Both the position numbers and the translations under genes were made by a program. Positions 22,701 through 34,377 of a stretch of 64,000 nucleotides of DNA are shown piece by piece. How positions within the stretch are numbered: position 1 is the stretch's first letter; each line of letters starts with the position of its first letter. Under the pieces are notes generated by a model. It made no database searches, was not told where the DNA came from, and worked only from the letters and a program-made list of their open reading frames with translations. Source of the stretch: Phyllostachys edulis (lineage: Eukaryota > Streptophyta > Magnoliopsida > Poales > Poaceae); the NCBI GenBank assembly GCA_036346405.1, contig CM070566.1, positions 46,597,452 to 46,661,451 of the forward strand, given 5' to 3'.

Positions 22701-23982
22701 ACCATGGCTCGGCAAAGCAAGAGGGCGGCGAAGACAGACGACGCGGCGGCGGTTCCAAAGGAGGACGAGAACGGCGGCACGGCTCTAAAGGGCCCAGGGC
22801 GGTACGAGCAGGCGAGGTGGAATAAAAGGAAACGGGGATGGGGCCTCACCGTGAACGAGGAAGATTAAGCCGTAGACGGGTTGCGGCGCACGGTCAAAGA
22901 GGTACGATGCTCCGGGCAGATCGAGGACGAGGGCAGCGTGAGGATCTTGTGGGCAGCGCTGGTGAGGACGGAGGGGCACCGGAGCTCAGAGAAGAAGGCC
23001 ACGGGGACGACTTGGCGGCGCTTCACGGCAGCGAGACGAGGGCGTGGCGGACACGCTCTGAGGTGGCGCGGACCGAGGGCGGATCGACGAGGCACAACCC
23101 AGGGGAGCAAGCGACGAAGGCCAGCGCCGAGCTTGGAGAAGACGACCTCGGTGGCGGCGATTGGAGACCTCTTCGGCGGGGCGACTCGGGCATAGCGGCG
23201 GCGTGAGGCGAAGAGGGAGTGCGAGGCACGAGGGGCGGCGCTACTCATAGCGCCCCTGGGTAGGCGGGATCGATCCAAATGCCAAGGCAGCAGCGGTGCC
23301 ATGAAGACCGTGTTGCACACGCACATGGCGGCGACGGCGGCGGCTGCAAGCAGGCTCGGGGCGGGAGCGGTGAGCGCTAGGGTTGTAGAGGCACGGGGCA
23401 GGCTGGCTGGGCCAAGGGAAGCGAGCGGCATGGAGCTGGGCTGCTGGGCTTCACGCGCGCAAGGAGTAGCGGGTGGCTCGGGTGGACTTCGTCCGCGTGC
23501 ACCGGAAAACAAAAAAGCGGCCAGGCCGGACTCGGCTGCTCACACGCGCAAGGAAATGAGAAGGCCAAGGCGGGCTGGACTTCGGTGTGCAGGGAAAAGA
23601 AAAGGGAGTAGCGGCCTGGGCTGACTCGGGCCGAGAGAAAAGAAGACGGAAGTGGGCCGAGGTTTAGAGATTCGGCCCTAGAATCTGAGATTAATAATTA
23701 GGTTTTCTGTTTTAGAAAATAGCAGAAAACACAGAGGGCAACTAGAAAATAGCAAATGCACTCGGACAAATTCTAGAAAAATCTAGAAATTATATCCAAG
23801 CACAAAGAATCCAAATAAAATAGTTTTTATAGTAGTTGATGTTGAGATTTAATCAAGTTAAATTGTTTTTGATTTGTGAAAGTCCCAAATAAGCTTTATT
23901 AATTCAAATAATATTGGTGAAATTTTCCAGGAACCTAAACTACTCAAAAGATTTTCGAAAAGCCAAATTTTGGGACGTTACA
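19734..23982. mobile_element. Solo LTR of about 4.25 kb (probably Ty3/Gypsy)
   Basis: It starts TGTCGGGACCC and ends GGGACGTTACA, flanked by ATTTT on both sides (19729-19733 and 23983-23987). The beginning is not repeated before the end, and no gag, protease, reverse transcriptase or integrase was recognised. The GC-rich stretch 22280-23640 gives many overlapping frames with no known domain. Length and TG...CA ends fit a solo LTR left after recombination; a large-LTR Gypsy lineage is my guess. Confidence 0.78.
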
Positions 23983-24154
23983 ATTTTGTCGTGTCAATGT
24001 GGATGCTTCTTCACCGCAATTCAACAACCCATACTGCATACAAAACTGAGACATCAGGTATAATCATTTAAACTACACAATGGCTTATCAAATGATCCAC
24101 AAGTCGCCACAAAGATATTACACATATGTAATAGTTAAGCAAAAGAATAAGAAA

Positions 24155-24168
24155 GTGTGTGTGTGTGT

Positions 24169-24249
<81 letters not shown>
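24155..24249. repeat. Compound microsatellite (GT)n(CT)n(AT)n
   Basis: Three successive dinucleotide runs without interruption. Confidence 0.97.
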
Positions 24250-24251
<2 letters not shown>

Positions 24252-24605
24252 AAAATGGTATGGTACTCTTGGGGTAATGTATTCCCTACATCTCATATAA
24301 TACTTAAATCGTGCGATGATACCTCTTTATCTATTTGAGCATACTCCAATAATGATTATAAGATACCCTAAAGTGAGTTCTATAAAAAATCATTAAATTT
24401 CACTTTTTATAGCAAAATTTGTGTATATACTTTTTTATATATGAAAAAAGGTATTTAGCAAAAAACAAAGGGCTCCAATGAAATTTTTTCAATCAAGTCG
24501 CATTAGAGTATCTTATAATTGGTATTTAAGTATACTTGAAAATGATATAGAAGTATAATATGTGTGTTTAAGTGGTATATTAAAAGTGGGAGTACATACG
24601 CCTGT

Positions 24606-24710
<105 letters not shown>

Positions 24711-24959
24711 GGTAGCCCCTTCATGCATACCGGAATCATGGAGCTAACATGGCCATTATTTTTTATGCATACTTACATCAAAAAGATTTTACGAAACCCT
24801 AACTGAAAGGTGGTGGTTAGGGTGTTTGACAGTGACACAATGTATTGCAATAGGGACCACAACATTAGTTAGTTGTTACATCAACATAACCACCTATACC
24901 AAAGACTCAAAAGACTAAATGAAATGAGTACTAAATGTTACTTGCCCAAAACTTATTTT

Positions 24960-25566
24960 TCACTCAATCTGCAGTAGTCATTCTAGCATCGTCTTCATCG
25001 ACAAAGTAATCATCCCATGTCAACGCAGGGCGAGTATTAAAGGTTCTACCCTAATCATCCTTGTCCTCTACAACACCTGGGTACTCATGTCTAAGAATAA
25101 CTCCAAGTTGTGCTTGATATGTGTAGTCTTTTTGGGGCATATAATTGGTATACTTGAATTGCCTACAATACATAAATTAAGCATGATAGTTGTATGTATT
25201 GCTGGCCATGTTAATCTTTTCAAGAAAAAAATAGAACAACATTTCTTTATGGTCAAGTGCACATGTCTATACTTACTTGTCACCATTAGGTCTCAAGGCA
25301 ATCTTCCTAGCACGCGAAGGCATCTTCAATTGAGTTCGCAACTTCTTCTTCCTTTCCCTTTTTGTAGAACCTCCATTGACTCCACCAGTGGAATGATCAC
25401 TGCTCCTTTGAGAGCCATTGCCATTGTAGCTAGTGCCACCAGCAATAATCCTTTGTGAGACATTCACATTGCTGTTGGTACCAGCGATACTGCTCCTTTG
25501 GGAGGCATTTCCACCATGCTGCTGACCTCCACGTCGTTTGGAGGGAATATGATGCATATCCTGCAT
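24960..25566 (-). pseudogene. tnpA-like gene of element D (Ptta/En/Spm type)
   Basis: Exon 1 (25566-25273) starts MQDMHHIPSKRRGGQQHGGN, is Ser/Gly/Asn-rich and ends MPSRARKIALRPNGDK at a donor. A second block (about 25215-24960) reads, across one stop, LGVILRHEYPG, LTWDDYFVDEDDARMT and VKNKFWA, which resembles the spacing seen in plant Ptta-type transposases. The same first exon occurs at 49399-49100 in element C with about 95% identity by eye. A stop in exon 2 marks it as decayed. Confidence 0.65.
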
Positions 25567-25606
25567 AGTTACAATATGAAATTAGTGTAATTAAAGGATA
25601 TACATA

Positions 25607-26243
25607 CACTACTACAAAAAGGCTAATACTGGACGCCTCATTACAGACGGTTGACCAAAACCGTCTGTATTACATGCAATCATAGACGATTTTGGTTTAG
25701 AGACCGCTCATGTTACTTTGCTGCGCTTAAAACCGTCAGGAAGAGGTAATATCACGATGGTTCATGTTGAAAACCGCTCGTGATATTACTAAGTATCACG
25801 AGGCGGTTTCAATAAACAACCGTCTGTGATACTTCACAAGCGGTTTTAATAATGAACCATCTGCGATATGAGACCATATCACGGACGGTTCTATTGTGGA
25901 ACTGTCTGTGATAAGTATCACTGACGGTTCCATAATAGAACCGACTATGATAAGTCTCTTTATTAGTAGGAGCCCGCTAGGGTTTGCACTCTAACTCGTC
26001 ACTCCTCAGCAGTGCCCTTACTCTCGTCTGCTTCTCCCTCACCCGAAAGTGACCCGTTGTCGACGCCATCATGCATTCTTCCGTCACAGACGGTTGACAC
26101 CACGGTTCATCGCACAAGACACTCGTGACGATAAGAGTGTCTTTTGCGATGTCACCAAGCAGCCACAACTCTGATGACGCCACTTCCTTCCTCTTCCTCC
26201 TCCCCCCCCAGATACGCGACCCGGCTACCTCTCCACCGGCGAT
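25607..26243. mobile_element. CACTA element G, left end; right end not found
   Basis: CACTACTACAAAAAGGCTAA at 25607 is nearly the same as the start of E. It is followed by CAGACGGTT-type subterminal repeats to about 25950. ATA precedes it; element C shows the uninterrupted site at 49437-49439. From 25970 to 26240 a GC-rich stretch of unknown origin follows, which could be captured DNA. No matching GTAGTAGTG end was seen downstream, so the extent is uncertain. Confidence 0.6.
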
Positions 26244-26600
26244 CACTACAACAGGGTGACTTTATACAACACATTATCTCGCAACACATGGGCTATGTGT
26301 TGTAGCTGCAATGTTTTTGCATCACATCTTGTATGTTGTTGAGGCTCTTTGCAACATATAGTTCACTCATTACGGAAAAGTGTGTTGAAGAGTCTCAGGG
26401 CATCATATAATATCTGTTGCTCACATATATATTGGAAATGCAGTGTGTATAGTGTGGAAATAGAATCTTTTTTATTATCGTCAATGAAAAAAAGAGGAGC
26501 CCCCAACAGGGCTCGAACCCGCAACCAGCCCAAATTGTGCACAATGCTAGCCCTCATAACCAGGGGAACCAAGCTGCTACTTGTTTGAGATGGCGGATAT
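26244..26600. mobile_element. Possible CACTA-type end of another family (element H)
   Basis: CACTACAACAGGGTGAC is followed by ACAACACATGG / CTATGTGTTG inverted motifs that repeat to about 26370. This has the organisation of a CACTA end but no partner end or target duplication could be identified. Confidence 0.4.
26500..26580 (-). other. tRNA-like promoter boxes (SINE or tRNA relic)
   Basis: The minus strand has TGGTTCCCCTGGTTATGAGG, resembling a D-arm/A-box, and GGGTTCGAGCCC, a good B-box, about 40 bases apart. I cannot close a full cloverleaf, so this is called a tRNA-derived relic and not a tRNA gene. Confidence 0.35.
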
Positions 26601-27240
26601 TTATTTACTTGACATATATGAGAACCGCACCAAAGTAAAACGAGAAGGAAACACCCCCCATCCTCTCGTTCCTCTGCGCCGTTCTTGCGGCCACCATGAT
26701 CTAATCCTCATGTATCCTTCTCTACTTCTCCACCAGCCTACCCTGAATCTTCTCTGCAACTCACCATAGATCTTTTCCTCCATCGCCGCTGCCTGCTGTT
26801 GTGCAGCCTTTTGGGTAGCCAAGACAGTAAGAGGGCGTCTTGGGAGCGGTGCCAACGCCAGAGCTGCATGCTACAGCGCAGCGAGCCCCAATACTCCACG
26901 CGGCTAAGCACGGTTGGGATCCAGCAAAGGCCAACCTACGGTAACAGGGGAGCCCGCATGTCTCACAGAAGTGCACCAACCCACGTCCAACATAGCAGGT
27001 TCCTCTTAGATCATCTCTATCTCTATCTCTACTACTTAAAAAAATGAGTTGGTGGCGGTTCGTCCTCCCTCAATAGTGAAGATGCTCTCTATAGCACACT
27101 TAACAGCTGTTGGATCGATGAGGGAGACCTAAGTCACATCAAACGCCACCAACCATGCCCACGCCCCCACGCCCACCTCCCTCCCTCTCGATTCGCACCT
27201 TTAACCATTTGTTGAACCGACGATTGTACTCTCTCATGAT
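26600..27240. other. Unassigned sequence
   Basis: Short frames only; no domain, RNA gene or clear transposon end was recognised. Confidence 0.4.
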
Positions 27241-27249
27241 CCAAACCTC

Positions 27250-27450
27250 CGACCGGCAATGAAAATTATCAAGACAAACTTGCGCAACAAAGTCTCCGAT
27301 GAATGGCTCAATAACTTAATGGTGTGCTACACTGAGCAAAAGATATTCAAAAGCATTGATCATGAAACAATCATGAATCGTTTTCAACAGATGAAATCTT
27401 GTAGAATGGACTTGCCTCCTGCTTCTAGTCATAGCAAAGGGTTTTGCAGT
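27250..27450 (+). pseudogene. hAT transposase C-terminal fragment (ZMYM1/TTF zinc-finger type)
   Basis: The plus strand reads MKIIKTNLRNKVSDEWLNNL, MVCYTEQKIFKSID and IMNRFQQMKSCRMDLPP. This resembles the C-terminal dimerisation end of the TTF-type zinc-finger hAT transposases that are abundant in plants. Only about 60 residues remain and no hAT ends were seen around it. Confidence 0.6.
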
Positions 27451-27735
27451 ATGTTCCATTTCATTTCAATGTTTGTAATTAGTCATAATTTTCTAATTGT
27501 CTCACTAATTTAGCTACTTCTGTTTTACAAATTGCTACTCGCCCGTATTTATGGGCATTCAGACTGTTATGTTCATTAGCCAAGTACCTTAATTGTATTT
27601 TTACATTCTCACGTTGTCTCTTGTTTATTTATGTATGAATTTAGATTACAATAGACATTCAAATATGTTATGTATGTTTGGTATGATTTTTATCATATTA
27701 GCTTTCTCCTATAAGCACACCCTCTATTTTTTATC

Positions 27736-28253
27736 CTATGTACCCTGACTGCGCTTCCACTGCTCCTCTCCATCACGAGTAGCCTCCGCCTCCACCGCTG
27801 TCGATTGTTGTCTCCAGTAGCCTCCTCCGTTAATTTGTTGCAATCACCGCCACTCCAAAGCTCCCCTCACAACAGTCGTAGTCTCATTTGGCCTCCTCTT
27901 CCTCCGCACTTTTGGTGAGTACGGAATCTCCGTCGCAGCTCGTACTAGTTGCCACTTTTGGTTGCTGAGAACACCCAGGCTGAGAATTACTTGTGCCGTT
28001 CTAGTCGCAGATTAGTAATCTATGTGTTCTAGTCTACAGTGCTCAGACTAGGGTTTTAATTGGGGACAGAATTTTCACAAGTTAATAGGCTTGAAACACC
28101 ATTCCGAGCTGCCCATCCCCATCTACCACAGTGCCCTGAACTTAATACAGATTCCTGCCAAAAAAAAAGAGTTGAAATGTACTTGTGAGTTCTGACCTTT
28201 TTTGTACTGGACGTATGCTACACAATCCCCTGAACTTATTACGGTATTGTATG
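27736..28253. repeat. Segmental-duplication arm 1: CT-rich exon-like segment
   Basis: Matches 61098-61570. It starts CCCTGACTGCGCTTCCACTG and includes GGTGAGTACGGAATCTCC, a plausible splice donor in both copies. It may be the 5' exon and intron of an old gene, but I recognise no protein. Confidence 0.8.
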
Positions 28254-28720
28254 GAATTTTTGGCTAATCTAGCATGTTTTCATCTCATATTTGCATATCT
28301 AACCACGGGCAAACCATATTTGCAAAAATGGCAACATTGGCGCATGGCCACCGTGCGCCATCGCGGGAGGGGCTGCCACCTAGTCTTGGCGCACATCCAC
28401 CGTGCGCCAACGTCGAAGCCACCGCCGCGTGTCCCTGCCGCCACATCACGCCGCTAGCGCATGGTGGCCATGCGCCAGACTGCTAGCGCATGGCCACCAT
28501 GCGCTAGCCAATTAGTTAGGCTAATTAGTAGTTAGGTTAGTTAAGTTAGGCTGAAATTTGGAAGAATTTTAAAATATGGCAAATAAGTCCAAAAAATTAT
28601 GAAATTTTTTGTGGAGCCTCCCGACACCGTGTATTTGCTTGTGTAAATTTTCATAATTTTATTCGTTCCGGATTTTTATCGCTATTTCGTATAAGTGTTC
28701 TGTTTGTACGAATCAATAGC
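28254..28720. repeat. Left terminal inverted repeat of the Mutator-like element
   Basis: Pairs with 37095-37651. The stretch 28335-28510 also contains several local palindromes around GCGCATGG / CCATGCGC. Confidence 0.8.
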
Positions 28721-29349
28721 AAACCGTGCCATCTATTGATTGCCCAACCATCTGAATGAGGCCCTCCCTCCATTTGCCTTACTTTTCCACCAAAAGCATC
28801 AATCACTCGTCATCCCGTCACCTCCTTGTCTCATCCATCAAATATTTGTGCCCCGAAATGCATGGCTTAATTAGCGCACATGAGATAAGGATTCCCTTCG
28901 AGTAGCGGCTATAAATTAGAGGGAGCGAGCGCGATTTCATTTCGCAGTTGTTCGCTCTCTTGCTCTGTCGATTATATTTTTGGGGACATTTCAGCGTTAT
29001 TAACCGCCGTCATTCGCAGGTAGTTTGGTCGTAATTTTTAATTTATAGTGTTTATTAGTTACGAAATAATTAGTAGTAAATAATTAATAAAGTAGTGTAT
29101 ATTAATTTATTGTGTAGGTTTGGTCATAAAGTCAAATCAAATAATAAGAATTGCATTCACTGAAGAACAGAGGAGCATAATCTAATTAAGTTAGCTTATC
29201 ATGTAGCTTATCACCCGAGGAAAACTACTCTGTAATTAATTTACAATCTTTTATGTGCATTAGCCACCTTCTCACTAATGTTCCCTCTATTCCATGTGTT
29301 GCAAGCCATGTCTCTATCGCCGCTTCTAAAAAAACTTTTACCATGAGGA

Positions 29350-29545
29350 CCACCGGTGCAAACTGTGGCTCACCGTTGACGTGGATGGCCCTCCACCCCT
29401 GGCGCTTCGGGCAGGGAGGGACTGCCGGGCGCTAGACGATTGCTACGTCCCGATCCTCTGGGACACGGGCTTGTTGCCTCTTGCGAGGATGGTCTCTGTT
29501 GGACGCCAGTTCACCCTAGACGCCAGCCTGCTGTCAGCACTTGTT
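29350..29545 (+). pseudogene. Plant mobile domain (MAIN/MAIL type) fragment
   Basis: The plus strand reads DDCYVPILWDTGLLPLARMV then SVGRQFTLDASLLSALV, which resembles the start of the plant mobile domain (PF10536-type) in proteins of grass transposons and MAIN-like nuclear proteins. The normal continuation (a WRPETHTFH-like motif) is lost right after SALV, where unrelated sequence begins. Confidence 0.5.
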
Positions 29546-29689
29546 AGGGGTGGGGATAGATTGGTTCGGTTCAAACCTATCCTAACCCAGAGCACCTGAG
29601 TGACAAGCTTAGGATCATGGATCGCTCCATGCTGTGATACCTCCCTTGCCCGGTGTATCCATTGGTTTATGAGGGTTAGTACTTTTGTT

Positions 29690-30450
29690 GAACATTGAGG
29701 AACGTCTCATTGTAAGACAAGTCAAGCCGGTGGAGGCGGCGCATGCTCTGGCTAAGGAACGTGAGCAACCCAGGCTCCCGTTCCACCACGTCGCAGCTCA
29801 CCAGGGCGAGATCTTCGATACCCTACCCAGTGGCCATCCGTGAGAGAGACTGGAGCCCGTCCCCGGTGATGAGGATGCAGCTATGAAGGTGGAGCGCGGT
29901 AAGGCTCTGTGTGGCGCCCCGGCTGTGGTGACCATGCTCTGCGCCAATCGCAAGGAGGTGGTCATTTTGTAGGTTGAGAGGTTGGCGAAGGTCCAAGGTG
30001 TGCAGCACTGCACCACGCTGGTGGATGAATCGGTGGAGGGCCTCTCGGCTACCGTCGTCATACACTAGGAGGGAAGTTAGTGCTCGGCACCGGTCAGCAG
30101 CGAGGAGGAGGACGCGGTCAGTGACGGAGCGACAGGTGCGGAGCCAAGCATGAGGAAGCTAGTGAGGCAAGCGGCGAAGGCTGGCGAAACGGGCCCACCC
30201 CCGGTGCTATCGCACGCGCGCAGCTGTAGCCACCAGAGTCTCCCGAGCCTGTAGTAGCTTGAGCAGATGCCACGCAGCGACAACCTGTCCATTGGCAACA
30301 CCTCTGCAGCGTCGCCATTGCTGTCGGCGTCATCAAACCTGGAACCGGCTATGCCTACGGCAGCGGCGGAGTTCACGAGGGTAAAAGACTTTAGGCAGGG
30401 CAAGTATGCGAGCCAGAGGAAAGACAAGGGCAGAGGGCGATGAGGTGGAA
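29690..30450 (-). pseudogene. F-box/leucine-rich-repeat protein fragment captured in the Mutator-like element
   Basis: On the minus strand: LPCLKSFTLVNSAAAVGIAG, MDRLSLRGICSSYYRLGRLW, VYDDGSREALHRFIHQRGAV, LHTLDLRQPLNLQNDHLLAI and LTALHLHSCILITGDGLQSL, then, after a frameshift near 29825, EDLALVSCDVVEREPGLLTF. The regular LxxLxLxxC spacing is that of cysteine-containing LRRs of grass F-box/LRR proteins, which choose substrates for SCF ubiquitin ligases. The F-box itself is not recognisable. At least two frameshifts make it non-functional. Confidence 0.7.
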
Positions 30451-31437
30451 CGAGGTGAGGCCCGAGATGGGGGAGGCAACGAGTAGTGTAGTGGGGGAGA
30501 TGGCCGAATCAAGCAAGAACCGCAGCATGGAGAGCCGGGAGAGAATCTAGTAAGATGATGGGTCAAACAAGCGATGGAATAGATCGAAAAGATGAGCTTT
30601 GTATCTCTCACCTGCCTTCGATCTGCCTCGATGTTGTCGGTGTGAATTGCGCTGCGAGACCTATGATTGTCACAACGCTTCGCGGCGTGATGACACCGTA
30701 CGCCACTTACAACCTCTAGACGTTTCATTGATGACATTCGTACTTTTTGTTAATGAACCTGTTACGTATGTCACTACAGTTGGAGCGAACACAGCGCATC
30801 TAGAGCGCATTTGAAGACGCCCTCCACAGCCCAGATAGAACCTCGACGGGATATAAAAAAGTTTTGAAGCACATTTCAGCGGAGATGAAGAAGCTAATAA
30901 AGAACTTGAGCTGCGGTCGTTCGATCGACAATGTCCTGCGCATTGGGCACGAAGTGGGGGGAGGGGGCGTGCTCACCCGCTAGGTCACCACGACCTAACG
31001 AGTCTAGTAAGCATCGTAGCGTTCCCCATCGGTCATCTATGGGCCAGGTTGGCGCGGAGGTAAGTCGCTTTGTACAAATCTATGTTTAGTTTTTTTGGCT
31101 ATGCCTTACGTTCCGCTAACATCATGTCGTTCTCCCGCCGTAGGTCCGTCGGGATGAATCACTTCCGTCGTTCGGACCCGGTACATAGACTGGCGCTCCC
31201 CCTCGGTCATCTGCACTGCACATCCAGGAGATACGAGGTTCTTAGTTTACGTCTAGAGTGTTTATTTGTACTAACATCGTTCTGTCTTACAGCCTTCAGT
31301 TGGCCGTGGGGGTGACGGCCAGTTCACGTCGACTGATGACGAGGATATGGGCCTCCGAGCTCCTACCATGGAGCGATACAGCGCCGAGAATACGGACAAC
31401 GGCGACAAGGGTTTCTAGCGTCTGCAAGCGAGGCGCA
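30451..31437. other. Interior of the Mutator-like element without a clear gene
   Basis: Probably the decayed middle of the plant-mobile-domain gene whose tail may be the following repeat. A frame with DDEDMGLRAPTMERYSAEN is readable at 31335-31392. No confident domain. Confidence 0.35.
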
Positions 31438-31646
31438 GAGCTCCTCCCGGTTCATTGCCCCACCGTACGTTCAAGGGCAGAGCTCCTCCGGGTTCGTTGC
31501 CCCACCGTACGTTCAAGGGCAGAGCTCCTCCGGGTTCGTTGCCCCACCGTACGTTCAAGGGCAGAGCTCCTCCGGGTTCGTTGCCCCACCGTACGTTCAA
31601 GGTCAGAGCTCCTCCGGGTACGCGGGAACCCCGTACGTCCAAGGCT
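31438..31646 (+). repeat. Five 42-bp tandem repeats
   Basis: Unit GAGCTCCTCCGGGTTCGTTG plus CCCCACCGTACGTTCAAGGGCA. In one frame it encodes a 14-residue repeat (SSSGFVAPPYVQGQ). All three plus-strand frames stay open, because 42 is divisible by three and the unit lacks stops. It may be the tail of the plant-mobile-domain gene. Confidence 0.88.
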
Positions 31647-33023
31647 AGAGCTCATCCGCGCAACCAGAGTTGCAGGCGCGTACCTCCACAGTGGTTTTAT
31701 AGCCTCCGTCGTGGATGAATTCTTCAGAGATGTCAAGTCGGCATGGCTCATGATGATGACATGTATGCCTACCAGACTCTGCTCTAGAGTTAGCCTACTG
31801 GTCCACCTCTGCCTCAACGGTCTCCGTACCCCCTCCGAACCGACACGCGTTCTCCAGATCGGTGGACGTATTCCACGGGTCATGCTCGGTGCAAAAACAA
31901 GGCCGTGCATGTGGACCCAGCCGCAGCAGGCAGAGAGTAGTGCACTACTACAAAATAGGCTATAGTAGACGCCCCATCACAGACGGTTCCTTTGGAACCA
32001 TCTGTGTTGGGTCTGTCCGGACCTGGTGTTTATTCTAATTCTTCATGTTCAGTTCTATTGAGAGTATTCAGTTTTCGTTGGTAATCTAATGACTAGTTTG
32101 TGATTCTTCTAGTAGTCTGTATGAGCTCATTCAACTTTTCATTTGCCATCTTGATCTCTGTAGTCAACCTCTGTTTGACTGGAAGTTTAATCTGTTTTCG
32201 TTAACAGTTGAGATCATTTGACAGTTAAGCAAAGTATTGTTTAGAGCTCATAGTTTGAATTTATATTATCATATTCATTTAATGAAGAGTATAGACAATA
32301 GGATTGAGATGGAAAAGACTTGTTCTTTAGCTACTCTCCTTCTGAGAGCACATAATATGCTAATTAATTTTGTTGGGATTAATTCTGAAATTTTGCTAAA
32401 ACCTGTATTTTTACAACAATCCAAAAAGAAAGTTTTACTTGATTCTATTTTGTTTCTATGTTGGGATTAAACCTTTGCTTAGCATTTCCTTAAATCGATC
32501 ATTTTACTTGATTCTAGTTCTATGTCTTCATTAAAGGCTAGTCTTACGTACATGAAGTATTAAACCTTTGCTTAGCATTTTCTTCGTCGATCTGACACAC
32601 TTGAGTGTACCTTTGCTTCGTGCCAATCCTCCACGACACGAAGCAAATGGTACACTCCGATGGTCGAGCTTCGATAGTAGGCTCGAGCAAAGATCACTAG
32701 TTTCTATCTATACAAAGATCACAAGAGAAGTTTGGTGGATTAAGGAGTGTTAGAATAGAAGTTTGGTGGATTAAGGAGTGTTAGGAATGTTAGTAGTCTG
32801 ATGAGCTCATTCAACTTTTCATTTGCCATCTTGATCTCTATAGTCAACCTCGGTACTTCTTCACGAGATTAATTGTTTCATATTTATGCTGGAATTAATT
32901 ATGATTATTTGCTAATATTGCATATGTTGAGCATATTATTAAGTTTAGATGTTTATGTTAATTTGGGACACTTGCAATAAATTTTATTGCATATGTAACA
33001 TATATAGATAGCAAGTAAGCGAG

Positions 33024-34150
33024 ATGGCAGAGGCACCGTCTTCGCCGCCGTCACCGACGCCGTAGATGGAAGAGGCGCCGACGAGGTCGCCAACACCGAC
33101 GCCGCAGATGGAAGAGGCGCCGACGAGGCCGCCGTCACCGTCGACGATAATGACATGGAAGCGAGATGGCAGAGGACAATCGAAAATGCCTTTGGGCCGA
33201 CTGGTCATCCAGGAGGTTAGTGCCTTTGGGGTCCCTCTGAGTCCCAAGAGATCAACGGCGAGATTCTGGACCATCTGTGGGATACTTGGAAGGGAACTGG
33301 TCCCCATCACCACACCAAGGTGGAAGGACCTGACGAAAGAAGCGAAAGGCGTGCTGTGGGCAGAACTTTCAGAAAAGTTCACTATTCCAGAAGCAGACGT
33401 GGCACGCGTGCAACGGACGGCGATGCTCACGATGGATAAATCGTGGAGGACCTTCAAGAGCATTCTTGTCACGGCATCGTGAACACGGGTCGAGGCGCCC
33501 TTCAGCGCGATCTGATTCTTGGCGCGGGAAGCATGGGACACCTTTGTGGCTATGAAAACAACGGCGAATTTAAGGAGCAAAGTCGCGCGCACAAAGCTCT
33601 CGGAACCTGAAACACTCACCCGCCACAGACTTCGGCCGGCTGGTACAGCGAGTAAATCTGAGGAATGGGCGGCGGAGGAGCGAAACCCGTTTCTTGATGT
33701 CAGCGACCAGCGTTCCCTAAGCTGGTTAAAAGCAAGGGCAAAAGTCTCGTCTTGGGCAGCATCTCTTTCACAAACCCGCAGACAGAAGTGTCCCAGCGTG
33801 TGGTAAATATGTCAAACTACCTAGTTAATAAGTCCATAACTTCATAGTGTCTATAATAACATGATGACCTCTTGCAGCGTGACTTGACTGCCCAAGCTTC
33901 CCAAGGCTCCTTCCATGCAGACAGGGAGAAGGATATACTATCTACGGCCTTGGGAAACAAGGAGCAACCAAGTCGCACGCGAGGCCTTGGGGTTAACGTA
34001 CCTTGGAGTCATGGATTCGTGGACGACTACTGCACGTATAGGAGTAGGAAGAGATCCAAGGCCGAGCACGACAACCGGTTGGTACAGATGATTACTAACA
34101 AATTTGAAGAAAAGATAGCAGCATTGCAGGGTCAAATGGAGATACTCTGA
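33024..34150 (+). pseudogene. Ptta/En/Spm-type transposon protein of element F
   Basis: A Pro/Thr-rich repeat head (MEEAPTRSPTPTPQ, twice) is followed by GRLVIQEVSAFGVPLSPKRS, WKDLTKEAKGVLWAELSEKF, MLTMDKSWRTFKSIL, REAWDTFVAMKTTANLRSK, RHRLRPAGTASKSEEWAAEE, REKDILSTALGNKEQPSRTR, GLGVNVPWSHGF and a coiled end KFEEKIAALQGQMEIL. This is the usual layout of the non-TNP2 protein of rice and sorghum CACTA elements. A stop after LVTAS near 33480 and frame changes near 33600-33790 break it, though some gaps (33807-33870) look like introns. Its usual role is thought to be DNA binding at the ends. Confidence 0.7.
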
Positions 34151-34377
34151 GCAGTGATGCATAAGCCGCCCGATTAATTCGGGAGGCGGTCCTCCTCGGC
34201 GTCGGAGTAGCATCGCGTCCATGCATAATTCGAACATGGCGGCGTCCGATTACGATGAAGCGACATCCGATTACCGATAGACGACATCAAGGTAACGTAC
34301 ATCTATGGAATGCACCAAAGATAGACCTATAGGACGCCTTAGCTAATTGCGTATCGTTTTATAGGAGCCGACGCCGT

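Noticed and set aside
22289..23624. Many overlapping frames of 60-215 codons
   Set aside because: GC-rich part of the solo LTR; frames overlap on both strands and show no motif.
26820..26950. Possible 5S rRNA-like or other structural RNA gene
   Set aside because: No match to the 5S internal control boxes; sequence is just moderately GC-rich.
31258..31965. A 235-codon plus-strand frame
   Set aside because: Held open by the 42-bp repeat, and it runs into the CACTA F boundary. Another frame of the same repeat gives the more protein-like SSSGFVAPPYVQG reading.
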